Shown piece after piece: positions 1 to 9,395 of a DNA stretch of 64,000 bases. The notes beneath the pieces were generated by a model that saw nothing but the letters and a program-made list of their open reading frames with translations, was not told the origin of the DNA and made no database searches. Position numbers and translations under genes: made by a program. The first letter of the stretch is position 1, and every line of letters starts with the position of its first letter. The stretch comes from FEN-1219 sp963810755 (lineage in GTDB: Bacteria > Pseudomonadota > Gammaproteobacteria > Steroidobacterales > Rariloculaceae). The DNA lies in the NCBI GenBank assembly GCA_963810755.1, contig CAWEOP010000009.1, positions 1,364,001 through 1,428,000 of the forward strand, given 5' to 3'.

Positions 1-37
1 CGGCATCTTGAACGCGCACCGGGTGCTGCCGGACTGA
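1..37 (+). CDS. 3' end of an unidentified gene (partial)
   Basis: One frame is open from the window edge and reads Gly-Ile-Leu-Asn-Ala-His-Arg-Val-Leu-Pro-Asp followed by TGA. It lies just before the convergent TRAP permease gene. Eleven codons are too few to name a family, and the reading frame itself is an inference. Confidence 0.25.
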   Translation, partial: GILNAHRVLPD

Positions 38-71
38 GGTCTGCGAGGCCCCGCGCGAGCGTCGACGTAGG

Positions 72-1988
72 TTAGAGCAGCACCAGGCTGATCTGCGGAA
101 ACGCCATCAGCAGCAGCGTCACGGCGAGCGTGATCAGCACGAACGGGAACGTCCCGCCGAAGATCGTGCCGAGCGTCATCCGCGGATCGTTCATGCTCGC
201 CTTGATCACGTAGACGCTGAGCCCGAACGGCGGCGTCAGGAGCCCGATCTCGATCGCGATCGTCGTGACCACGCCGAACCACACGAGATTCGCGCCGAGC
301 GCGGCCGCGACCGGCAGTGCGAGCGGCAGCACGATCAGCATGATCGACGTCGAGTCGAGCATCGTGCCGAGCAGGAGCAGCAACAGGAGATAGGCCGCGA
401 GGAATCCGGGCAAACCGAGGCCCGTGCTGCCGAGAAAGACGGCCATGTCCTGCGGCAGCTCGGTGAGCGTGAGCATGCGGCTGAACGTGCTCGCCGCGAT
501 GATCAGGAACAGGATCGAGACCGAGACCTGGCCCGTCTCGCTGATCACTTCCCACAGGCGCGGCCAAGTGAGGCGGCGCTTCAGCAGCGTGATGACGAGC
601 GCACCGAACGCGCCCGCGGCGCCGGCCTCGGTCGGCGTGAACACGCCGCCGTAGATGCCGCCGAGCACGAGCACGATCAGCAGCAGCACGGGCACGACGC
701 CTAGGAGAACGCGCGCGTTGCTCGCGGCGCCGTCGCGATCGTGCGCGCTGCGCGCCGGCCGCACGTTGCCCACGAAGCTCGGCCAGAGCCAGGCCATCAG
801 GATCACGGCGACCGCGAACGCGAACGCGAGCAGCAGCCCCGGCAGCACCGCCGCGACGAACAGCGCACCGATCGACACTTCCGCGAGCACGCCGTAGATG
901 ATCAGCAGCAGGCTCGGCGGGATCAGCATTCCGAGCAGCGACGAGCCGGCCGTGAGCCCGACGGCGAATTTCGGCGTGTAGCCCTCTCGGACCATCTCGG
1001 GCACCGCGATCTTCGTGAAGATCGCCGCGGCCGCGACCGAGATGCCCGTGATCGCCGCGAACACCGCGTTCGCCGCGACCGTCGCGACGCCGAGGCCGCC
1101 GTAGATGCCGCCGAAGATGCGCTGAGCCGCGCGAAACGCGTCGCGGCCGATCTCGGACACGTTCACGAATAGGCCCATCAGCACGAACAGCGGCACGCTC
1201 GCGAACACGTATTCGGAGATCGTGCCGTCGGCCGCGAGCGCGAGCGTGCGCGTCGCGACCGCGAAATCGTGCTTGATGAGCGCGAGCCCGGCGAAGCCGG
1301 CCGACAGCAGCGAGATCGCGATGGGCATGCCGAGCACGATCATGCCGAGCGTCGCGACGATCATCGCGATACCGACGGTGCGCGGCTCGACGTCGCCGTA
1401 CCACAACGCCGCGAGCAGCAGCGCGAGCACGACGACGCCGACGGGCGCGAGCGCGCGGCGCGCATCGGGAGGCGCGGCGAACGAACGTCGGAGCTGGGTC
1501 GCGAGCTGCCGCAGCAGCTCGAGCGCCGCAGCCGACGCGCCCGCGACGAGCAGCGCCTTGATCGGCCACACCTCGATCTTGAAGATGCCCTCGACGCCCG
1601 CGAACTCGCGCGTGCGCAGCGCCGTGACGAAATCGGGCCACGCGCCGATCGCGATCAGCGCGAGCACCGCGGCCGACGCAGCCGTGAGGAAGATTTGCCA
1701 ATCGCTCGCGAGCGCGGGCCGGTTCGCGGTGAGCGGCGCGAGCACCATCTCCACCTGCATGAGCCGGCCGCGCTGCACCGCGTGCGCGAGCTGCAGGAAC
1801 ACGCAGCCCACGAGCGACAGCGACACCATCTCGGTGACGCCGGCGATCGGGCTCGCGAACACGGTGCGCGCCGTGATGTCGGCGCAGATCAGGAACGTGA
1901 GCGCGAACACCCAGACGACGCCGGCCGCGTTCATCCCGCGCACGAGCAGCGCGAACGCGTCGCCGGCTCGTGTCGTCGGTGCCGTCAT
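72..1988 (-). CDS. dctM: TRAP transporter fused small/large permease (DctQM)
   Basis: Inner-membrane permease of a tripartite ATP-independent periplasmic transporter, which takes up organic acids with a sodium gradient. The 638-residue protein is highly hydrophobic. Roughly residues 1-175 are a DctQ-type four-helix small subunit. From about residue 185 it is a DctM-type large subunit, with the family's typical stretches GMPIAISLL, ITGISVAAAAIFTKIAVPEM, GMLIPPSLLLIIYG, GGVFTPTEAGAAGA and LLTPPFGLSVYVIK. Q and M subunits are often separate; fusions are a known variant. It starts 13 nt after the dctP stop, so the two form an operon. The substrate cannot be read from the sequence. Confidence 0.93.
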   Translation of the reverse strand: MTAPTTRAGDAFALLVRGMNAAGVVWVFALTFLICADITARTVFASPIAGVTEMVSLSLVGCVFLQLAHAVQRGRLMQVEMVLAPLTANRPALASDWQIFLTAASAAVLALIAIGAWPDFVTALRTREFAGVEGIFKIEVWPIKALLVAGASAAALELLRQLATQLRRSFAAPPDARRALAPVGVVVLALLLAALWYGDVEPRTVGIAMIVATLGMIVLGMPIAISLLSAGFAGLALIKHDFAVATRTLALAADGTISEYVFASVPLFVLMGLFVNVSEIGRDAFRAAQRIFGGIYGGLGVATVAANAVFAAITGISVAAAAIFTKIAVPEMVREGYTPKFAVGLTAGSSLLGMLIPPSLLLIIYGVLAEVSIGALFVAAVLPGLLLAFAFAVAVILMAWLWPSFVGNVRPARSAHDRDGAASNARVLLGVVPVLLLIVLVLGGIYGGVFTPTEAGAAGAFGALVITLLKRRLTWPRLWEVISETGQVSVSILFLIIAASTFSRMLTLTELPQDMAVFLGSTGLGLPGFLAAYLLLLLLLGTMLDSTSIMLIVLPLALPVAAALGANLVWFGVVTTIAIEIGLLTPPFGLSVYVIKASMNDPRMTLGTIFGGTFPFVLITLAVTLLLMAFPQISLVLL

Positions 1989-2001
1989 TGCTCGTGCAAC
2001 G

Positions 2002-3082
2002 TCAGTTCGGCCGGTCCCAGTCCCTGAGCGGCTTGCCGCCGTGATCCCTCACGGCCTTCATATAGGCGCGCAGCACCTCGCCCGCCGGGATACCGCGTGC
2101 TTCGGTCGCCTCCGCCCAACGCGTCGCGATGTCGGGCATCGCGGCGAGCCACTTGAGCTTCTCCTCGGTCGGCAGCTCCGAGACGATCGCGCCCTCTTGC
2201 TCCATCCGTTTGATGCCGGCGGAGTAGCGAGCGATGAGGTCGTCCGCGACGTTCTTGCTGTACTCGGGCCCGAGCTCCGCGATGATCTCGCGAACCTCTT
2301 GCGGCAACCGGTTCCACGTGTCCAGGTTCACGGACAGCGCGCCCGTGACTTGGCCGCCGAGGCCCACGAGCGTGATGTACTTCGCGACCTCGTGGATCCG
2401 GTACGCGGGCGCGCCGGAAAGTACCGTCAATACGCCGTCCGCGACGCCGCTCTGGATCTGCGTGTAGTACGTCGTGAGGCTGCCGTCGACGGCGACCGCG
2501 CCCGTACCCTCGAGCCAAGCCGCCGACGGGCCCGGCGCGAGGATCTTGTGCCCGCGCAAGTCGGCGACGCTGTGCACGGGGAAATTCGTCATCAGGTGAT
2601 AGGTGTCGAGCGCACTCGCGCCGAGGAATTTCTGGTTTTGCGCGGTCCACGCCTCGTTCATCGCCGGCAGAGTCTCGTGCAGCTCGTTGAAGATCGCGAA
2701 GATCATGCGATTGTCGTCGGACGAGAACGGCACGTAGTAGGTGACGTTCTGCAGCGGCATCTTCGACAGCTCCCAGAGCGTGCCGACCCAGCCCAAGTCC
2801 GTGAGGCCGATCTCGATCGCCTCGAGCGTGTTGTCGTACTTATATAGAGAGCCGCCGTATGCCTCGGTCCAGCGGATCCGGTAGGGGCTTCCGATCGCAG
2901 CGAGCCGCGCGATTCGTCTCGGGCACGACGAGGTTGTGCATCGTGCCGACCCACGCGAGCGACGTCGAATGGCTCGAGGCGATCGTGAGCTTGATCGTGT
3001 GGCCGTCGTCGGCGCGCGCGGCCGATGCGGTGCCGAATAGCGCGAGCAGCAATACGAAACGGCGGGCTAGTAGTCTATTCAT
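2002..3082 (-). CDS. dctP: TRAP transporter substrate-binding protein DctP (frame break)
   Basis: Periplasmic solute-binding partner of the downstream fused permease. The ATG at 3082 follows an AAGAAGA ribosome site and opens a clear signal peptide (MNRLLARRFVLLLALFG...ARA). The mature part begins with HTIKLTIASSHS, then LVVPETN. The frame breaks at about 2905-2911; the next frame continues IGSPYRIRWTEAYGGSLYK and runs on through GWVGTLWELSKMPLQNVTYY to the stop at 2002. The matching body contains DctP stretches such as NFPVHSVADLRGHKILAPG. Restoring one CG pair in the CGCGCGG tract gives one protein of about 360 residues. I read this as a sequence error and not a dead gene. Confidence 0.85.
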
Positions 3083-3159
3083 TCTTCTTATCGGACCGGC
3101 GCGCGGGAGCCGTAAGCTATCATGGCCCCAGGGACGGCGATATAAACAATGGGACCCCA

Positions 3160-4149
3160 ATGGGACTATTAGTCGACGGAAAATGGCATGACGTCTGGTA
3201 CGACACGAAGGCGTCGCAAGGCCGTTTCATCCGCACCGAAGCGCAGTACCGCAACTGGGTCACGCCGGACGGCAGCGCGGGACCGACCGGCCGCGGCGGA
3301 TTTCGCGCCGAGCCGAACCGCTATCACCTGTACGTCGCGTTCGCGTGCCCATGGGCGCATCGCACACTGATCTTCCGCAAGCTCAAAGGGCTCGAGCCGT
3401 TGATCTCGGTTTCCGCGGTGACTAGCTACATGGGCGCCGAAGGCTGGACGTTCGAGCCGGGACCCGAGACGATTCCGGACTACGTCAACCACGTGGCCAA
3501 GCTCTACGAGCTTTACACGCTCGCGGATCCGACCTACTCGGGCCGCTCGACGATACCGATTCTCTGGGACAAGGAGCAGCGCACGATCGTCTCGAACGAG
3601 TCGTCGGAGATCATCCGGATGTTCAACAGCGCGTTCGCCGACGCGGGCGCGAACGACGAGGACTACTACCCCGAGGAGCTGCGCCCCGAGATCGACGCGT
3701 TGAACGCGCTGATCTACCCGAACGTGAACAACGGCGTCTATCGCGCGGGCTTCGCTACGACGCAGGCCGCTTACGAGGAGGCAGTGATTCCGTTGTTCGC
3801 GACCCTCGACGAGCTCGAGGACCGGCTCGCGACGCGCCGCTTTCTCTTAGGCAGCCAGCTCACAGAAGCCGACATCCGGCTATTCACGACGCTGATCCGC
3901 TTCGATCCGGTGTACTTCGGGCACTTCAAGTGCAACAAGCGCAGGATCGTCGACTACCCGAACCTCTGGGGGTTCGTCCGCGACCTCTATCAATCGCATG
4001 GGATCGCGGAGACGGTCCACGTCGACTTCATCAAGCGGCACTACTACGGCAGCCACGCAAACTTGAATCCGGCCCGGATCGTGCCGATCGGGCCGGAGCT
4101 CGACTACTGGGAGCCGCATCGACGCGGCTCGCCGCTCCCAAACCCTTGA
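3160..4149 (+). CDS. Glutathionyl-hydroquinone reductase-like (Xi-class) glutathione transferase
   Basis: Likely cytoplasmic enzyme that reduces glutathionyl-(hydro)quinones, giving free hydroquinone and glutathione disulfide. It has 329 residues, the usual Xi-class size. The catalytic motif CPWAH carries Cys63. The extended N-terminal segment, GWTFEPGPETIPDYVN, the segment DPTYSGRSTIPILWDK, and the conserved ending YYGSHANLNPARIVPIGP are all family hallmarks. The ATG at 3160 is in frame with that conserved core; an upstream ATG at 3149 is not. It is divergent from the TRAP dctP gene, with 77 bp between the starts. Specific hydroquinone substrates are unknown. Confidence 0.9.
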   Translation: MGLLVDGKWHDVWYDTKASQGRFIRTEAQYRNWVTPDGSAGPTGRGGFRAEPNRYHLYVAFACPWAHRTLIFRKLKGLEPLISVSAVTSYMGAEGWTFEPGPETIPDYVNHVAKLYELYTLADPTYSGRSTIPILWDKEQRTIVSNESSEIIRMFNSAFADAGANDEDYYPEELRPEIDALNALIYPNVNNGVYRAGFATTQAAYEEAVIPLFATLDELEDRLATRRFLLGSQLTEADIRLFTTLIRFDPVYFGHFKCNKRRIVDYPNLWGFVRDLYQSHGIAETVHVDFIKRHYYGSHANLNPARIVPIGPELDYWEPHRRGSPLPNP

Positions 4150-4164
4150 TGGTAGGCTTGCCCA

Positions 4165-4596
4165 ATGCCAAGCGACCCCAATGAGATCGCGGCCGCGCCT
4201 GCCCGAAGGGTGCTATTGGTTGACGACTATCCCGACGCGCTCGAGGTGTGGGCACTGCTCCTCGAGGCTTCGGGATATATCGTACTGACGGCCTCGAGCG
4301 GCGCCGCGGCGTTGCGGCACGTGGACGAACGCGCCCCGCACGTCGCGGTGCTCGATTTGCAGCTGCCGGACGTCTCCGGTCTCGAGATCGCGCGCCGCTT
4401 GCGCGCCCGCTCAGACACCTCGAGCATGACCCTCATCGCGCTAACGGGAAGGGCGCTCACGCCCGACGGTGAGAAAGAGCTCGCGGAAACCTTCGACTCG
4501 GTGCTGATCAAGCCATGCGACGCGGCGGTCCTATTGGCGAGCATCGAAAAATCGGTCCGGGGCGCGCGAGTGCCTCGCATCGAGTCGCACGGATGA
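4165..4596 (+). CDS. Single-domain response regulator (CheY-like receiver)
   Basis: A 143-residue stand-alone receiver. The acidic pair is D20-D21, the phospho-acceptor D64 lies in VLDLQLPDVSG, and the switch residues are T94 and K116 (LIKP). There is no output domain, so it must act by protein contact or as a phosphate relay. The gene starts 15 nt after the glutathione transferase stop and ends 34 nt before the histidine kinase gene, which is the obvious partner by position. Confidence 0.9.
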   Translation: MPSDPNEIAAAPARRVLLVDDYPDALEVWALLLEASGYIVLTASSGAAALRHVDERAPHVAVLDLQLPDVSGLEIARRLRARSDTSSMTLIALTGRALTPDGEKELAETFDSVLIKPCDAAVLLASIEKSVRGARVPRIESHG

Positions 4597-4630
4597 CCAC
4601 GCTCGCCGCGAGTGAACGCCCGAGCCGCGC

Positions 4631-5827
4631 GTGAGCAGCGCACTGCTCACGACAGCCGAGACGTTTGCGACGGCGATCGCGCGCGGCTTGAGCGCCGCGC
4701 ACGTCGAGATCGCCGCACAGTGGCTCGCGAAGCTGCACGAGCTACTTTCCCAACCGATAGGATCGGTGTTCCCGACGACGTCGCTGCTCGACCATATCCC
4801 CGACCTCATCGGGCACATTGCGGACGACCTCGCTTCGCCCGCCGAGCACGCGCTCGTGACCAACACGGCCGTCATGACGAAGGCGCAGGAGCTCGGCGAC
4901 CTGCGCTTCCAGCAGCAGGCGTCCGTGCACCAAATACTGCGCGAGTACCGCTTGCTCGCGGAAGTGATGAGCGATTTCGTCACGGCGGAGGTCGAGCGGC
5001 TCGGCCTGCAAACGCGCTCCGCCGACGCGCTGCGCGTCGCGGCTCGCCTGCACGAATCGGTGCTGGTGCTCATGCAGACGACAGTGGACAGGTTCGTCGC
5101 GCGCTACGCAGACAAGGCCGCGCAGCAGAACCAACGTCTGCAAGGATTCAACCGGATGGTCACGCACGAGCTCCGGCAACCGCTCGGCACGATCGTCTCG
5201 GCGATCGGCCTGCTGCGCCGCGACGATACTCCGCGCGATACCCACGAGCGCTGCGTCGAGCTCATCGAGACCAACGCGCGACGCATGGCCACGCTCACGA
5301 CCAAGCTGCTCTCGCTGTCCTCGCTCGACGTCGATTCGCCGCAAACGCAGGCGGTGGACCTCGGCAAGGTCGTGGACGACACCGCGGCGCAGGTCCGAGA
5401 GCTCGCCGAGCGGCGCGGCGTGAGCATCAAGCTCAGCGTGCCGTCGATCCGAATCGTGACGGACATTGGCCGCGTCGAGCTGATCCTGATCAACCTGTTG
5501 TCGAACGCCATCAAATACTGCGACCCGAGCAAGGCCGATCGATTCGTCGAGGTAGCGGCGGCCGAGGAGCTCGACGGCGTCTGCGTGACGGTCACGGACA
5601 ACGGCTTGGGAATCCCGCAGGATCATCTCGGCCGCGTGTTCGAAGGGTTCTATCGCGCGCACGCGGCGCGCGACCGCGAGCTCGACGCGGACGGGATCGG
5701 CCTCGGTCTCGCGATCGTCGCGGAGTGCGCTCGCCACTTGGACGCGGCGCTCGACATCGCTTCGGACGAGGGTCGCGGCACGACCCTCTCCGTACACTTG
5801 AGGGCTACACCGGCGGCGGCCGGTTAG
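4631..5827 (+). CDS. Soluble sensor histidine kinase
   Basis: A 398-residue kinase with a GTG start at 4631. Residues 1 to about 165 are helical and resemble the N-terminal sensory region of RsbR-like proteins. There is no transmembrane segment, so it should sense a cytoplasmic signal. The dimerisation/phosphorylation helix carries H179 (MVTHELRQPLG). The ATP-binding domain has the N box (ILINLLSNAIKY, N292), the G1 box (VTDNGLGIP, D323) and the G2 box (GIGLGLAIV, about 355-363). It lies next to the orphan receiver and probably phosphorylates it. Its 3' end overlaps the convergent pirin gene by 4 nt. The signal is unknown. Confidence 0.9.
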   Translation: MSSALLTTAETFATAIARGLSAAHVEIAAQWLAKLHELLSQPIGSVFPTTSLLDHIPDLIGHIADDLASPAEHALVTNTAVMTKAQELGDLRFQQQASVHQILREYRLLAEVMSDFVTAEVERLGLQTRSADALRVAARLHESVLVLMQTTVDRFVARYADKAAQQNQRLQGFNRMVTHELRQPLGTIVSAIGLLRRDDTPRDTHERCVELIETNARRMATLTTKLLSLSSLDVDSPQTQAVDLGKVVDDTAAQVRELAERRGVSIKLSVPSIRIVTDIGRVELILINLLSNAIKYCDPSKADRFVEVAAAEELDGVCVTVTDNGLGIPQDHLGRVFEGFYRAHAARDRELDADGIGLGLAIVAECARHLDAALDIASDEGRGTTLSVHLRATPAAAG

Positions 5828-6691
5828 AGCTTGCCGGCGCGGTAGTCCGCGAACGCCTGGTGGATCTCCTCCGCCGTGTTCATCACGAACGGGCCGTAGC
5901 GCGCGACCGGCTCGTTCAGCGGCCGCCCCGCGACGACGATCAGCCGCGCGCCGTGCGCGCCGGCCGTCACCGGCAGGCTCGCGCCGTGCGTGAGCATCGC
6001 GAGCTCGCCGCGCTCGATACTCGTTCCCGCGGCGCCGATCTTCGCGTCGCCTTGATAGACGTACGCGAACGCGTTGTGCCCTTCGGGCAGCGTGGCCGCG
6101 TATGAAGCTCCCGCGTCGAGATGCAGATCGAAGTACACCGGCTCGGTCGCGACCTCCATCACCGGGCCTTTCACGCCGTTCACGGTGCCGACGAGCACGC
6201 GCGCCTTCGCGCCGGGGCCGAGCTCGACCTCGGGAACGTCGTCGCCCTGGATGTCCTGGTAGCGCGGCTTCGTGAGCTTGTCCTTGCGCGGGCAGGTTCA
6301 CCCAGAGCTGGAAGCCCCACATGAGGCCCTCCTCCTGCTCCGGAAACTCGGAGTGCACGATGCCCTTGCCGGCCGTCATCCACTGGACGCTGCCGGGGCC
6401 GAGCAAGCCCGTGTTGCCCTGGTTGTCGCCGTGGCGCATCCGGCCCGCGAGCATGTAGGTCACGGTCTCGAAGCCGCGATGCGGATGATCCGGGAAACCG
6501 CCGATGTAGTCGTTCGGGTTGTCGGAACGAAACTCGTCGAGCAGCAGGAACGGATCGAACGAGTCGAGCGCCGGCTGGCCGATCACGCGCGTCATCCGCA
6601 CGCCCGCGCCGTCGCTGGTCGGCATGCCGCGGACCTTGCGCGCAACCTCGCGCACCGAGCCGCTCACTGCATCTTTCGGATTGCTCGCCAT
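5824..6691 (-). CDS. Pirin family protein (frame break)
   Basis: Bicupin metalloprotein of the pirin family; bacterial members act as quercetinases or redox/regulatory proteins. The N-terminal cupin shows the signature FDPFLLLDEF, then GGFPDHPHRGFETVTYML and WMTAGKGIVHSEFPE, which supply the metal-binding histidines and glutamate. The frame breaks at about 6285-6290 after LWVNLPA. The next frame gives DKLTKPRYQDIQGDD, then VLVGTVNGVKGPV, and the C-terminal cupin through FVMNTAEEIHQAFADYRAGK. Restoring one GC pair yields about 289 residues, the normal pirin length. The start is the ATG at 6691. Confidence 0.87.
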
Positions 6692-6824
6692 GGATCCTCC
6701 GTTTTCGGGCGCCTGAAGTGGCGCCTCTGCGTCCGTGTTTCAAGTGACTCTACACGCGCTCCGGCGGCGAGGATATGATGGTCCGCCTGTCGTTCCGCTC
6801 GCAGAATTCTTGGGGGGATTCCGC

Positions 6825-7728
6825 GTGACGCTCACACACCGATTGCTCGTTTCGGCGGCCGCGCTGCTCGTTGGCTCGGCTGCGCTCGCTCAGGACACGG
6901 ACTTCTCGAAGGTCAAGATCGAAACGATCCCGCTCGCGCCGAATCTCTACATGCTGATGGGCTCGGGCGGCAACATGGTGGTGTCGACCGGCACCGACGG
7001 CTCGGTGCTCGTCGACACCGAGTACGCGCCGCTCAACGCGAAGATCCGCGCCGCGATCAAGGCCGCCGGCGGCACCGACGTGAAGTTCGTCGTGAACACG
7101 CACTGGCACGGCGACCACACGGGCGGCAACGAGCCGCTCGGCAAGGCCGGCGCCGTGATCGTCGCGCACAACAACGTGCGCGTGCGGATGAGCACCGAGC
7201 AGTTCATGGCCGCGTTCAACCAGAAGATTCCGCCCTCTCCGGCGGCGGCGCTGCCGACGGTCACGTTCCCGACGCGCGCGACGTTCCACTGGAACGGCAA
7301 CACGGTGAACGTGGTTCACGTCGAGAACGCGCACACCGACGGCGACTCGTTCGTGCAGTTCGCGAATGTGAACGTGATCCACACGGGCGACACGTACATG
7401 AAGGATCAGTACCCGTTCATCGACCGCAGCAGCATGGGCTCGATCGACGGCTTCATCGCGTCCGCCGAGAAGGTGCTCGCGCGCAGCGACGCGAACACCA
7501 AGATCGTGCCGGGCCACGGCGCGCTCGCGACGCGCGACGACTTCCAGCGCTTCCACGACATGCTCGTCGGCGTGCGCGCCAACCTCAAGAACGCTCGTCG
7601 ATCAAGGCAAGACCGAGGACGAAGTGGTCGCGGCGAAGCCGACCGCCGAGTTCGACGCGTTCTGGGGCAAGGGCTTCATGACGGCCGAGAAGTTCACGCG
7701 GTTCGCGTATCAGAGCCTGAAGCCCTGA
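6825..7728 (+). CDS. Exported metallo-beta-lactamase-fold hydrolase (frame break)
   Basis: Periplasmic metal-dependent hydrolase. The GTG at 6825 lies 8 nt after a GGGGGG ribosome site and gives a signal peptide ending LLVGSAALAQ. The zinc-binding motif is HWHGDH (H93, H95, D97, H98), followed by VIHTGDTY and the late histidine in IVPGHG. The frame breaks at about 7593-7600. The correct continuation reads VDQGKTEDEVVAAKPTAEF, then FWGKGFMTAEKFTRFAYQSL, ending at TGA 7726-7728. Substrate unknown: family members include lactamases, glyoxalases and lactonases. This one sits alone between convergent or divergent neighbours. Confidence 0.85.
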
Positions 7729-7773
7729 GGGGCTGAGCCGCGGCGTAAGGACGCCGGCCGCGGAGCGCGTTCG

Positions 7774-8571
7774 CTAGACCTTGACCGCGCGCGTGAGCAA
7801 ATAGTCCTGCCGCAGCACGTTGTCCTCCAGGTATTCGCCGGCGAGCTGCTCGAGGTCGCGGCGCAGCGCCGCGGCTTTGGCGGGCTCGGACGCGTCGAGC
7901 CCCTCGAGCAGCTTCCGCGCGGGTCCGAAGTTCGTCTCCATGAATACGCGATAGTGCTGGACGCTCAGCATTTGGAACCGCATCACGTCGCGCGCGAAAG
8001 CGATGTCCTTCACTGCCGCCCCGAGCCGCTCGCGAACGACGTTCGGATCGCCCCACTGACCTGGCGGTGACACGCCCGCGGGCGGCGGCGGCGAGTACTT
8101 CCCGATCAGCCCGAACATCCTTCCCGTGAGCAGCTCCGGCGGCCAAGTGGAGAACGCGATGACTCCGCCGCGCTTGAGCACGCGCAACATCTCGCGGACC
8201 GCGACGTCGGGCCGCGGCGCGAACATGTGACCGAACTGGCTGACGACGACGTCGAAGGTCGCGTCAGGCAACGGCAACGCTTCGGCATCGCCCTCGCGCC
8301 AATCGGCTTCGATGCCCATCAACGCTGCATTCTCTTGCGCGCGTGCGACGAGCTCCGGCGTCAGATCCACGCCGGTCACTCGCGCGCCGAGCCGGGCGGC
8401 CGTGAGCCCGACCACGCCGGTACCGCAACCGACGTCGAGCACCTTTGCGCCGGCTTTGATCCCGGCGAACGACACGAGGCGCGGTGCGGCGCTGGCCGTG
8501 ACGTTCTCGAAGATCGCGAAGTTCGACCAGGCGGCCTTCTGCTGTGCTTTGAAGGAAGAAGCGGCGTCCAT
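7774..8571 (-). CDS. Class I SAM-dependent methyltransferase
   Basis: A 265-residue methyltransferase with the Rossmann SAM site: motif I VLDVGCGTGVVGL (about 44-56), the acidic end of strand 2 VTGVDLT, motif II region GDAEALPLPDATFDVV, and motif III LRVLKRGGVIAFST. This arrangement is of the UbiE/COQ5-like type 11 group. The C-terminal third is unique to the subfamily and gives no clue to the substrate. It is convergent with the preceding hydrolase gene, and no pathway neighbour is apparent. Confidence 0.88.
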   Translation of the reverse strand: MDAASSFKAQQKAAWSNFAIFENVTASAAPRLVSFAGIKAGAKVLDVGCGTGVVGLTAARLGARVTGVDLTPELVARAQENAALMGIEADWREGDAEALPLPDATFDVVVSQFGHMFAPRPDVAVREMLRVLKRGGVIAFSTWPPELLTGRMFGLIGKYSPPPPAGVSPPGQWGDPNVVRERLGAAVKDIAFARDVMRFQMLSVQHYRVFMETNFGPARKLLEGLDASEPAKAAALRRDLEQLAGEYLEDNVLRQDYLLTRAVKV

Positions 8572-8701
8572 CGCGAACCTCCGGCAGGGGGGCGGGGTCC
8601 CCGATTCTACGCGGGTTCGGATTCCAGGAGTTGCCCCAGAGCGCGACCCCGGAGTCTTCGGCGTCGCGCCGCCCGGGTGTCAGCGGTTAAGCTGATCCAA
8701 C

Positions 8702-9395
8702 ATGTCGAGCGCAAACGAGCACATCGAGGCCGTGGCAGCGAACGTGCGTCGGCACGTGTCCGGCGAGCTCGATCGCGGCCGGGACGCGGAAGCGTGCGCC
8801 GTCGTCTGCCGTCACGTCGTCGACGTGATCGAAGCGGAGTTCGAAGCGCACAAGGCCGAGGGCGCCGGCATCGCATGCGCGCCGGGCTGCACGTTCTGCT
8901 GCCATCTCCGCGTCGGTGTGTTCGTGCACGAGGCCGTGGCGCTTCTCGACTATCTGCGCACGGCACGCGCCGCGCGACGAGGCAGCCGCGATCGAGGAGC
9001 GAATAGTGAGAACGCGCGCAGCGATCGATCGGCATGACGGCCGCGGAGCACAACGCGGCCCGGATCCATGCGCGTTCCTCGTAGACGGTCGTTGCAGCGC
9101 GTACGACGTTCGACCGTCCGCCTGCGCGCGCTATCACTCGCTGAGCCGAGCACGCTGCGAATACTCGTTCGACCATCCGCAGCGACATCGGTACACCGCG
9201 AACTCGAGGCCGGCCCTCGCGGACTTGCAGGCGTTCGGAGCCGCCGTCGACTCGGCGACGGAAGCCGCGCTGAAGCACGCGGGGTTGTCGGCGACCAAGA
9301 GCGAGCTGCATCAGCTGCTGCGAACGATCATCGAAGACCCGAGCGTCGTCGATCGGTGGCGTGCGGGCGAGGATATCGTTAGCTGCCCGGCATGA
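8702..9395 (+). CDS. YkgJ-family cysteine cluster protein (frame break)
   Basis: Small zinc/iron-chelating-type protein. The first part has CAPGCTFCCHLRVGVFVHEA (about residues 60-79). After a frame break at about 8955-8970 the second part continues APRDEAAAIEERI, then PCAFLVDGRCSAYDVRPSAC, and the tail with ALKHAGLS. The cysteine spacing (CxxGCxxCC ... CPF-like CAFL ... C..Y..RP..C) is the YkgJ/UPF0153 pattern. Restoring one CG pair gives about 231 residues. The start is the ATG at 8702. The last 17 nt overlap the convergent surface-protein gene. The function of the family is not settled. Confidence 0.82.

Noticed and set aside
4742..6691. Very long minus-strand open frame spanning pirin and the kinase region
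   Set aside because: Only the first ~140 codons are pirin; the rest is arginine-rich antisense to the histidine kinase, created by the pirin frame break.
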